DNA of 19,293 bases, from positions 1 to 19,293 of the forward strand of contig JAJYDP010000013.1 of assembly GCA_021777365.1 (NCBI GenBank). The letters are read 5' to 3'. Positions 12,992-19,293 of the stretch are shown here, piece by piece (positions within the stretch are counted from its first letter, which is position 1; every line of letters begins with the position of its first letter). Made by a program: the position numbers and the translations under genes. Origin of the DNA: Chloroflexota bacterium. GTDB taxonomy: Bacteria > Chloroflexota > Limnocylindria > Limnocylindrales > CSP1-4. Under the pieces are notes generated by a model. The model made no database searches and was not told the DNA's origin. It saw only the letters and a list, made by a program, of their open reading frames with translations.

Positions 12992-13918
12992 CTACAGGGG
13001 AACGGCCACCCAGCAGCGCTCGGCATGCCCGGCGATGCCGCCCTCCGCGGCGACCCGGCCGTGGTAGGCAGCCAGCGCGTCGAGCATCCCCCGCTCGCTC
13101 TCGAAGAGGCGGGCCACCTGGCTCTCGTACTGGGCGATCCCCGCCGCCTTGCGGTCGAGCTGTTCGCCGATGTCGGTGTAACGCGCCTCGAGCGCGAAGC
13201 CGGACGGCAGTGCCAGCCCCCCGCCGGGCAGCTCGGCCGGGGCGTGGAAGTCGTGCCGCCAGGCATAGGGGAAGTCCTCGTAGAACGAGACCCGTCCCTC
13301 GAAGCCCCGAGCCCGCGCCGCCCTGCCGGGGAATCCCGGAGCCGGCGCCGCCCGGCCGGGGGATCCCGGAGCCGGTGCCGCCGGGCCACGAGCCGCGTCG
13401 AGCAGTGCGAGCGCCACCTCCCGGCAGAGCTGGTGATCCACGTGGCTGCCCACGCCGAGCGGGGCGTAGACCATCTGCGGGTCCAGCCGCAGGACCCGGC
13501 CCAGGACTGCCTCGTACGGCGGCGGGTCATCGTCGCGCACCGCGCCCAGCAGCTCGGCGTCGCCCTCGTAGCCTCGGTAGACGGCGTCGGGAAGGTCGAG
13601 CCGGACCACGGAGCAGCCGGTCATGTCGGCGTACCGTTCGTCCTCGCTGCTCCGGACCCGCGCAATGTCGGCGGCGGAGAGGTCGAGGGGCGCGTCGCCC
13701 TGCCGTGAGCCGGCGGTGGCCGGGACGGGCGCCCCGTTCCCGAACCCGAGGGCCGCCCGCTGGTACTCGGACAGGCCTGCCGCGCCGTCGGCCCGCGCGC
13801 CGCCCGAGAAGACGGTGACGATGGCCACGCGCTGGCCGCGCTCCCGCAGGCGGGCCACCAGGCCCCCGCACGAGAGGGCCACGTCGTCCGGATGGGGCGC
13901 GATGAAGACGTGCGTCAT
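12992..13918 (-). CDS. PIG-L/LmbE-type deacetylase
   Basis: A 308-residue member of the PIG-L (GlcNAc-PI de-N-acetylase, LmbE-like) superfamily. H9-P10-D11-D12 (APHPDDVALSCGG) and H159/H162 (GSHVDHQ) are the zinc ligands and catalytic Asp region, and SFYEDFPY (211-218) is the conserved motif after them. These enzymes remove N-acetyl groups from amino sugars, as in mycothiol, lincomycin-type or glycan pathways; the substrate here is unknown. The ATG at 13918 gives the standard N-terminus (MTHVFIAPHPDD), though a ribosome site is not obvious. Residues 177-206 are three copies of a 10-residue Pro/Gly/Ala/Arg repeat inserted between the HVDH and YED motifs, encoded by exact 30-bp units. It is the last gene of a minus-strand run. 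Confidence 0.88.
   Translation of the reverse strand: MTHVFIAPHPDDVALSCGGLVARLRERGQRVAIVTVFSGGARADGAAGLSEYQRAALGFGNGAPVPATAGSRQGDAPLDLSAADIARVRSSEDERYADMTGCSVVRLDLPDAVYRGYEGDAELLGAVRDDDPPPYEAVLGRVLRLDPQMVYAPLGVGSHVDHQLCREVALALLDAARGPAAPAPGSPGRAAPAPGFPGRAARARGFEGRVSFYEDFPYAWRHDFHAPAELPGGGLALPSGFALEARYTDIGEQLDRKAAGIAQYESQVARLFESERGMLDALAAYHGRVAAEGGIAGHAERCWVAVPL
13301..13390. repeat. Three 30-bp in-frame tandem repeats inside the PIG-L gene
   Basis: Units at 13301-13330, 13331-13360 and 13361-13390 align without gaps. The last two share the TCCCGGAGCCGG core. Because 30 is a multiple of three, copy number can change without breaking the frame. The encoded loop lies between the zinc site and the YEDFPY motif. 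Confidence 0.8.
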
Positions 13919-14027
13919 GTCGGCGGAGGATATCGCGCCGGAGGCTCCCGGCACGGCCGGCCGACGCGGGTCACCGCGATGGCGCAGCGTCGGTGCCAAC
14001 CGGCGGCGCCCCGTCGGGCTGAGCCGC

Positions 14028-14843
14028 CTATCCGGGGAACCCGTGCCGGCCCACGAGGGGCACGAAGACGCAGGGATCGTAGGTGCGCTGCTCGATCCGC
14101 CGGCCGCTGCGCGTCACCACCGTCAGCGCCTGGTATTCCCGGGGCCCGATGGGGATCACCAGCCGCCCGTTCTCGGCCAGCTGCGCGACCAGGGGATCGG
14201 GGATCTCCGGGGCCGCCGCACCCACCACGATCCCGTCGTAGGGGGCGCCGTCGGGCCATCCCTCGGTGCCATCGCCGACCACGCACCGGACCCGGTCACC
14301 GAACCCGAGCGATCCGAGCCGTTCCTCGGCCAGCTCGGAGAGCCCGGCGTCGCGCTCGATCGAGGTCACGTCCGCGCCGAGGTCGGCCAGGACCGCGGCC
14401 TGGTACCCGGAGCCCGTCCCCACGTCGAGCGTGCGCGGGCGCCGTGAGGGGTCGGCACGGCGCAGCGCCGGGAGCTCGAGCAGCTCCGTCATGCGGGCCA
14501 CGATGTACGGCTGGGAGATGGTCTGGCCGTGGCCGATGCCGAGCGCGCAGTCGTCGTAGGCATAGCGCACGAGCTCGGGCGGGACGAACCGTTCTCGCGG
14601 GACGCGGGCCATGGCGTCGAGGACGTCGGGGTCGCGCGGACCCGTGGCGCGAAGGTCGCGAACCATGGCCAGGCGGCGCGCCAGGAACGGATCCTCGTCC
14701 GTGGCGGGTGCACGGTCCGGGTCGGACCTCTCCGGACCTGCGGCCTCCTGGCCTGGGCCGTCCGCGCCGGGGCTGTCCGGGTCGGGCCCGCCCGGTGCGC
14801 CCGGTGCGTTGCCGTTGCCGCGATGCAGCCCGGCGGGAGTCAT
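14028..14843 (-). CDS. pcm: Protein-L-isoaspartate O-methyltransferase
   Basis: A 271-residue protein. From about residue 50 it matches PCMT: DPFLARRLAMVRDLRATG, VPRERFVPPELVRYAYDD, GHGQTISQPYIVARM (104-118), the SAM-binding motif LDVGTGSGYQAAVLADLG (from 139), DVTSIERD, then VVGDGTEGWPDGAPYDGIVV and AENGRLVIPIG. The enzyme uses S-adenosylmethionine to methyl-esterify isoaspartyl residues in aged proteins so they can revert to aspartate. The catalytic part is about 210 residues, the usual size. The first 50 residues are an added Gly/Pro/Asp-rich tail-like extension. The ATG at 14843 overlaps the TGA of a 31-codon minus-strand reading frame (14840-14935), but has no strong ribosome site, so a start nearer residue 50 is not excluded. 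Confidence 0.9.
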   Translation of the reverse strand: MTPAGLHRGNGNAPGAPGGPDPDSPGADGPGQEAAGPERSDPDRAPATDEDPFLARRLAMVRDLRATGPRDPDVLDAMARVPRERFVPPELVRYAYDDCALGIGHGQTISQPYIVARMTELLELPALRRADPSRRPRTLDVGTGSGYQAAVLADLGADVTSIERDAGLSELAEERLGSLGFGDRVRCVVGDGTEGWPDGAPYDGIVVGAAAPEIPDPLVAQLAENGRLVIPIGPREYQALTVVTRSGRRIEQRTYDPCVFVPLVGRHGFPG

Positions 14844-14940
14844 AGGACCGCGGCGGCCGCCCGCGCCACCGACCACGACCACCCGGCGACCGGTTCGCGC
14901 CTCGCGCAGACCGCGAGGATCGTCCCGGTCACCATGGGGA

Positions 14941-15588
14941 TCAACTCGCCGACGGGCTCGCCGGTGGCGCGGACGCGGCGGGCGCGCTCGAGGGTGCCGA
15001 CGACGGAGCGGGACTGGCGGCCTGGCTCGGTGCCGCGCTCGAGGCGGCCGCACCGCTGGCGGCGGGCGCAGCACTGGCGGGTGCACCGCTCGCTGCCGCG
15101 CCGCTGGCGGCGGGGGACGCGGAAACGGTCACGCTGGCGGCCGGGGTCGGCACCGGTGATGGCGTTGCCTTGGGGGTCAGCACGCCGCCCTTCCCCAGGA
15201 GCAGGGCATACGCGAAGAGGAGCACGAAGAGCCCGACCACGATCCCGACCCAGATCCGGGACACGGGATCGTCGATGAACGGGATCTCGCCCGTCCCCGG
15301 CGCGAGCACTGGGCCGGGGGCTCCGGCGGCCTCCCCGGCGCGCCCCTTCGCGCCGTTCGCACGCTTCGGTCCGCCGCCCTTGGGTGCGGCTCCCTTCGCC
15401 CCTGTGCCCCTGGACTCGGCCTGGCCCTTCGGCCCGGCGGCCCGGCCCGGGACGCCTTCGGCCGTCTCGGCCTGCTCGGGCGTCGCCTCCGTCTCTTCGG
15501 GAGTGAGCGGTTCCTCGGCGGACGTCTCCTCGGGCGGCAACCCCTCCGGCGCCTCGGGCTGCTCGGGGTTCGGTCGTGGCTCGGTCAT
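14941..15588 (-). CDS. Single-helix membrane protein with disordered acidic N-terminus and Ala/Ser/Pro-rich tail
   Basis: A 215-residue protein of three low-complexity parts around one transmembrane helix. Residues 1-50 are rich in Glu/Pro; 50-95 are Gly/Ala/Lys-rich and basic; IWVGIVVGLFVLLFAYALLL (about 112-131) crosses the membrane; the remainder is almost entirely Ala, Ser and Pro. The charge pattern suggests a cytoplasmic N-terminus and an extracytoplasmic tail. No catalytic domain is visible and no family is recognised. The ATG has GAGGAG 12 nt upstream. A GATAAT -10-like box lies at 15693-15698 between this gene and the preceding transporter gene, so it may have its own promoter. It shares its architecture with the gene at 5569-6084. 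Confidence 0.7.
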   Translation of the reverse strand: MTEPRPNPEQPEAPEGLPPEETSAEEPLTPEETEATPEQAETAEGVPGRAAGPKGQAESRGTGAKGAAPKGGGPKRANGAKGRAGEAAGAPGPVLAPGTGEIPFIDDPVSRIWVGIVVGLFVLLFAYALLLGKGGVLTPKATPSPVPTPAASVTVSASPAASGAAASGAPASAAPAASGAAASSAAPSQAASPAPSSAPSSAPAASAPPASPSAS

Positions 15589-15692
15589 GCCGGTGTCGTG
15601 CTCCTCGTGGTCGCGCTCGGGAGATGGGCCGGCTCGTCCGATGACGGCGCGGCGACGGATCGCGGGCAGGTGGCGCAGTTCGTACCGCGGGG

Positions 15693-15698
15693 ATTATC
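15693..15698 (-). promoter_or_regulatory. Possible -10 box between the transporter fusion and the single-helix protein
   Basis: GATAAT on the minus strand (5/6 match to TATAAT), 105 bp upstream of the start at 15588. No good -35 lies at 16-18 bp. A small inverted repeat (CGTGC/GCACG, 15709-15723) sits immediately after the transporter stop and may be a weak terminator. Confidence 0.3.
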
Positions 15699-15723
15699 GC
15701 CGAGCAGGCGTGCAGCGCGCACG

Positions 15724-17919
15724 TCACGCGTCGCGCACGGCCGGCAGCAGGATCCCCAGCCCACCGGCCACGGCGGTGAGCAGGCCGAATGCCAGGAAGA
15801 CGCCGGAGGCACCCACATACTGCGCCAGGATCCCGCTCAGCGCGATCGCCAGGGTCATCGGCCCCAGCACCATGCTGGACCGGATCCCCACCACGCGGCC
15901 CATCATGTCCTGCGGGGTCCGCTCGGCGAACAGCGTCTGGGTCGGGATGATGAAGACCATGTTGGCGATCCCGGCCAGCAGCGTCAGGGTCAGCGCCGCG
16001 ATCTCGTGGCCGGTGACGCCGAGGAGCGCGGTCGACAGACCGAGGAGCACGTACCCCCCGATGACCAGGGGGCCCTTGCGCAAGCGCGCTCCCACCGCGC
16101 CGACGGCGAAGCCGCCCGCCAGGTTGCCGATCCCGAGCGCGAGGTCGAGCGCCGCGTAGCTCTGCGGGTAGGGGATCGGGGACCCCTGGAGCACGTCCCG
16201 CGCATAGACCACGGGCAGCGCAACGAGCGCCCCGACGGCCAGCTGCGCGAGCCCGCTGATCACGGTGTTCTGGAAGAGGGCCGGCTCCGAACGGAGGAAC
16301 TGCCAGCCGGCACGCAGCTCCGCCAGGTAGCGCCGCACGGTGCCGGCCACGACCGGCACGACCGACCGCACCACCGGGGGGATCGAGATGGAGAGGACCA
16401 GCCCCGCGCTCACCAGGTAGGACGCCGCATCGAACCAGAAGGCGAGCGCGAGGGCGCTCCCGACGAAGGCCACGAAGAGGCCGGCGATCGGGTAGCCGAC
16501 GACGTCGGCGATCGTCTCGGCGGTCCACATGGCGCCGTTGGCCGGGGTGAGGTCCTCGGTGGCGACGATCCGCGGGATGACCGCGGTCCGCGCCGGGCGG
16601 AAGAAGATGCTGACCGTGGTGACGGCGAACACGACGGGATAGGCGAGGAGGACGTTGGTCTCCGCGGCGACGGGCACCAGCAGGACGAGCCCGGCCCGCA
16701 GCACGTCGCTGACCACCATCACGTGCTTCTGGTTCCAGCGATCGACGAACGTCCCGGCGAAGGGCCCGAAGACCAGGTTCGGCAGGGTCGCCGCGAGGAA
16801 GGTCAGGCCGACGTCGAGGGCGGAGCCGGTGATCGAGAGGACCAGGACGCCGAGCGCAACCTGGTTGAGCCGGTCCCCGAGGAGGCTGATGGTCTGCCCG
16901 ATCCACAGCGTCGAGAACCGGGCATCGAGCGCCAGCCGGACGTATGGGTGCCGGGCCAGGCGAGCGCGGACCCCGGGGCGGGGGAGCGGCAGGGCCACCG
17001 GGATCGAGCCGGCCCCGGGCAGGGCGCCCTGCAGTCCCCCGACGGCGGCGAGCGGGCTCGGCGCGAGCGCGGATTCCCCTGTGGATCGGCCGGGGACGAG
17101 GTCCATGCCCGCGCCTGCACCGCCCAGGAGCACCGGTCGCCGGAGCGCGGCCGTCTCCCCGATCCCGGCGCGCGGCGCGATCTCGGGACTGCGCCTCGGG
17201 CGGCTGCGGGCAGGAGCGGATGGGACCAGGAACGGCGAGGGCGCCTGTTCGGGGGCCGGTCGCTGCCACGCTCGGGCGCCCGCGGGCTCTCCGGCCCCGA
17301 TCAGCGCCGCATCGGCCAGCCCGGCCGCCGTCGCCGCGCCCTCCGCCTCCTCTGGCTCCCGCGCGACGCTGGCGCCGGGTGCCCTGACCAGGGTGGCGAA
17401 GACATACCAGCCGAGCCCGGCCGCCACGAACGCATCGCCGATGCTGGCCACGTTCGTGAGCACCGGCAGTGGCACCGGGATCAGGTCACCGAAGGGGCCG
17501 CCGTGCAGCAGGAACGAAAGCCCGAGGTCCTCCGGCATCAACCGGTGGAACGCGACCGTGAGGTCGCCCTGCGTCATGCCCACGAGCTGGAGCGCCGGGG
17601 GCCAGACCGGCATCCACCCGCCGTTGAGCACGATCGCCAGCCCGTTCGTTGCCACGCCGGCGGCGGCCACGACGAGGCCCGGCTGCCCGCGGTTCGCCCA
17701 GAGGACCACGGCGATCGTCCCGAAGGCGAGCGCGTAGAGCGGGAGCCGCAGGTCGCCGGCCGGCGCGAACCCGTAGCGGATCGCCGCCTCCGTGCCGTAG
17801 CGAACCACCACCGCGACGAAGAGCACGGCCCCCCAGCGGAAGCGGATCCGGGTGAGGTTCTCGAGACGGCCGCCCGCCAGGAGCCCGAGGACGAGCGCGA
17901 CGACGACCGTGGCGAGCAT
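15724..17919 (-). CDS. DUF5317-MFS transporter fusion protein
   Basis: A 731-residue protein. Residues 1-185 form a DUF5317 domain: membrane helices with GGRLENLTRIRFRW, GLAIVLNGGWMPVWPP, LHGGPFGDLIPVPLPVLTNV and ASIGDAFVAAGLGWYVFATL, matching the NGG-x-MPV and SIGD signatures of that membrane family of unknown function. Residues 185-330 are a Pro/Ala/Arg-rich linker without membrane character. From about 335, FSTLWIGQTISLLGDRLNQV, FGPFAGTFVDRWNQKHVMV, DLTPANGAMWTAETIADVVG and RTPQDMMGRVVGIRSSMVLG mark a 12-helix MFS permease of the MFS_3/enterobactin-exporter-like type, usually a drug or siderophore efflux pump. The two halves are normally separate proteins. The ATG at 17919 gives the standard DUF5317 start. 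It lies 67 bp after the HD-GYP gene and is probably co-transcribed with it. Confidence 0.88.
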   Translation of the reverse strand: MLATVVVALVLGLLAGGRLENLTRIRFRWGAVLFVAVVVRYGTEAAIRYGFAPAGDLRLPLYALAFGTIAVVLWANRGQPGLVVAAAGVATNGLAIVLNGGWMPVWPPALQLVGMTQGDLTVAFHRLMPEDLGLSFLLHGGPFGDLIPVPLPVLTNVASIGDAFVAAGLGWYVFATLVRAPGASVAREPEEAEGAATAAGLADAALIGAGEPAGARAWQRPAPEQAPSPFLVPSAPARSRPRRSPEIAPRAGIGETAALRRPVLLGGAGAGMDLVPGRSTGESALAPSPLAAVGGLQGALPGAGSIPVALPLPRPGVRARLARHPYVRLALDARFSTLWIGQTISLLGDRLNQVALGVLVLSITGSALDVGLTFLAATLPNLVFGPFAGTFVDRWNQKHVMVVSDVLRAGLVLLVPVAAETNVLLAYPVVFAVTTVSIFFRPARTAVIPRIVATEDLTPANGAMWTAETIADVVGYPIAGLFVAFVGSALALAFWFDAASYLVSAGLVLSISIPPVVRSVVPVVAGTVRRYLAELRAGWQFLRSEPALFQNTVISGLAQLAVGALVALPVVYARDVLQGSPIPYPQSYAALDLALGIGNLAGGFAVGAVGARLRKGPLVIGGYVLLGLSTALLGVTGHEIAALTLTLLAGIANMVFIIPTQTLFAERTPQDMMGRVVGIRSSMVLGPMTLAIALSGILAQYVGASGVFLAFGLLTAVAGGLGILLPAVRDA

Positions 17920-17986
17920 CGGTCAGGCGGTCACGCGGCGATGCCTGCCCGCACGCGGTCGCCCGGGGCGAGTGGCGCGGGCGCCC

Positions 17987-19293
17987 TCAGCGCGCATCGG
18001 CGGCCGGCTGCTCTCCTGCCTGGGGGCCGCCGCGCGCGCGACCGGCGAGCCGGGCCACGAGGGAAACCGGCGTGCCGCGCAGGGCGGGCTTGCCCGGGTC
18101 GGGCACGCCGGCCACCCACTCGGTCCGCGCGAAGGCGTCCAGGACCACGGGGTCGAACTGGATCCCGGCGTACTTCCGGAGCTCCGCCAGCGCCTGCTCC
18201 CGGGACAGCGGCCGCATCCGGTAGGGCCGCTTGGCGGTCATCGCCTCGAACGCGTCGGCCACGTGCAGGATCCGAGCGAGCCTGGGGATCCCCTCCCCGA
18301 CGAGATGGTCCGGGTAGCCGGAGCCGTTGTACCACTCGTGGTGATGTCGGATGATCGGCAGCTCCGGGGCCAGGCGCGCGACCGGCTTGATGATCTCCTC
18401 GCCGAGCACCGGGTGCGCGTTCATGATGATGCGCTCCTCCCGGGTCAGCTTGTCCTGCTTCAGCAGCACGTCGTCACGGACGCCGATCTTGCCGATGTCG
18501 TGCAGGAGGCCGCCCCACTCGAGTGCCTCCATCTCGGCCGCGTTGCAGCGCATCACCCGGCCGATGTCGACCGCGATCCGCTGGACGTTCTCAGAGTGCT
18601 TGGCGGTGAAGGGGTCGCGCGCATCCACGGCGGACGCGAGCGCGCGCACGGTCTGGGTGAACATGTCCCGGATCTGGACGGTGGCCTGGTAGGCGGCCCG
18701 GTTGGCGTACAGGGGCAGCGCGAAGAGGGGCACCGCCCACCACGCAACCGACCACACCACCGCGATCAGCCACGCGAGCGGCGTCATTCCGAGGAGGTTC
18801 CCGCTGATGAGGCGGTAGTCGCCGGAGATCACTGAGGAAACAGTCACGCCATCCCGAACGACCGAAACGGCCGTGACCAGTACAGCATTCCCCACGAAGA
18901 GCACGATCCCGGCGAACCCTACGCCGATCAGGGAGGCAAAGCCCGGCTTGAAGCTTGGCCCTGCCACGACATCGAAGACAACTGCGGCCAAGACCGCCGG
19001 GATCACGCTCTCGGCATGGTTGTACAGGGTGCCGTACCAGGGAACGTCGCCCCTAAGTTCGCGCAGCTCCGTCATGCCCAACGCTGCGACCAAGGCGCCG
19101 GCTGCCGGACCGCCGATGGCGCACGCGGCCAGCACGGGGGCGATGGCGACGCTCACGACCGCGCCTCGGGGCATCTTCACCGGAAAGGCCTGTGCCACCA
19201 AGGTCAGACCCGTCCAGTAAGCCACGCCCAGCCAGCCGCCCGCGCCCGGCGACGGCTTCCAGTAGGTGACCGCGCCGAACAGAACAATGATGG
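17987..19293 (-). CDS. Transmembrane HD-GYP c-di-GMP phosphodiesterase, 5' end outside window
   Basis: The frame is open to the right edge (435 codons visible), so the N-terminus is missing; a GTG at 19223-19225 is internal to it. The first half is hydrophobic, with about six membrane helices. The second half is an HD-GYP domain: KHSENVQRIAVDIG, HDIGK (18488-18502), NAHPVLGEEIIKP, and HHHEWYNGSGYP (18311-18346) with the GYP triad, then ADAFEAMTAKRPYR. HD-GYP enzymes hydrolyse cyclic di-GMP to pGpG/GMP at a metal centre, and all visible metal and substrate residues are intact. The membrane part presumably senses a signal. A Pro/Gly/Ala-rich tail of about 40 residues follows the domain. The DNA at about 18830-19180, encoding the membrane part, is visibly less G+C-rich than its surroundings. 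Confidence 0.9.
   Translation of the reverse strand, partial: IIVLFGAVTYWKPSPGAGGWLGVAYWTGLTLVAQAFPVKMPRGAVVSVAIAPVLAACAIGGPAAGALVAALGMTELRELRGDVPWYGTLYNHAESVIPAVLAAVVFDVVAGPSFKPGFASLIGVGFAGIVLFVGNAVLVTAVSVVRDGVTVSSVISGDYRLISGNLLGMTPLAWLIAVVWSVAWWAVPLFALPLYANRAAYQATVQIRDMFTQTVRALASAVDARDPFTAKHSENVQRIAVDIGRVMRCNAAEMEALEWGGLLHDIGKIGVRDDVLLKQDKLTREERIIMNAHPVLGEEIIKPVARLAPELPIIRHHHEWYNGSGYPDHLVGEGIPRLARILHVADAFEAMTAKRPYRMRPLSREQALAELRKYAGIQFDPVVLDAFARTEWVAGVPDPGKPALRGTPVSLVARLAGRARGGPQAGEQPAADAR

Noticed and set aside
15598..18354. 918-codon plus-strand open frame
   Set aside because: Antisense of the DUF5317-MFS and HD-GYP genes; the translation is an Asp/Arg/Gly/His mixture with no domain pattern.

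Overview
The window is very G+C-rich, and third codon positions are almost all G or C. GTG starts and TGA stops are common, and genes are separated by short gaps. There are no RNA genes, transposases, phage genes or CRISPR arrays. The gene set includes a DUF5317 domain, a SHOCT protein, a CpaF-type ATPase, a transmembrane HD-GYP protein, and an orphan C-terminus resembling the helical tail of large cyclase/AAA regulators. This fits a high-G+C Chloroflexota lineage (Limnocylindria-like) best, with Actinomycetota as the alternative. The taxonomic call is inference.

Left part (1-5400). A truncated PLP-dependent decarboxylase and a secreted helical protein lie on the minus strand. Divergent from them is a tight three-gene redox operon: a ferric-reductase-like membrane cytochrome b, a NuoF-like flavin/Fe-S protein and a small CX5C...CP ferredoxin. 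Together they look like a compact membrane electron-transfer module. The divergent gap holds five direct repeats spaced 23, 21, 21 and 23 bp, so they lie on one face of the helix and may be a regulator-binding array. A strong hairpin follows the ferredoxin, then come a secreted SIMPL-domain protein and a small membrane SHOCT protein.

Middle (5400-11300). A coding-like 55-codon remnant directly follows the stop of a one-helix, Pro/Thr-rich-tailed protein (minus strand). On the plus strand is a CpaF/TadA-type secretion ATPase whose C-terminus carries an in-frame RidA/YjgF-like domain lacking the catalytic residues, an unusual fusion. No other Tad pilus genes are present. Next is a translationally coupled pair, a CelD/BioF2-like acyltransferase and a GT4 glycosyltransferase, probably for an extracellular or capsular glycan. 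A decayed C-terminal fragment of a helical-repeat regulator follows.

Right part (11300-19293). A ZIP metal transporter (minus strand) has a palindrome centred on its predicted -10 box. It is divergent from a tandem ACT-domain protein. A 365-bp gene-free stretch follows with hexanucleotide repeats and two consecutive hairpins. The rest is a minus-strand run, in order of transcription: a transmembrane HD-GYP c-di-GMP phosphodiesterase (5' end outside the window), a DUF5317-MFS fusion, a one-helix protein with an Ala/Ser/Pro-rich tail, a protein-L-isoaspartate methyltransferase, and a PIG-L/LmbE deacetylase carrying three copies of a 30-bp in-frame tandem repeat.

The points most worth following are the CpaF-RidA fusion, the helically phased repeats in front of the cytochrome b/NuoF/ferredoxin module, the three-cysteine cluster motif in the NuoF-like protein, the DUF5317-MFS fusion and the ZIP operator.
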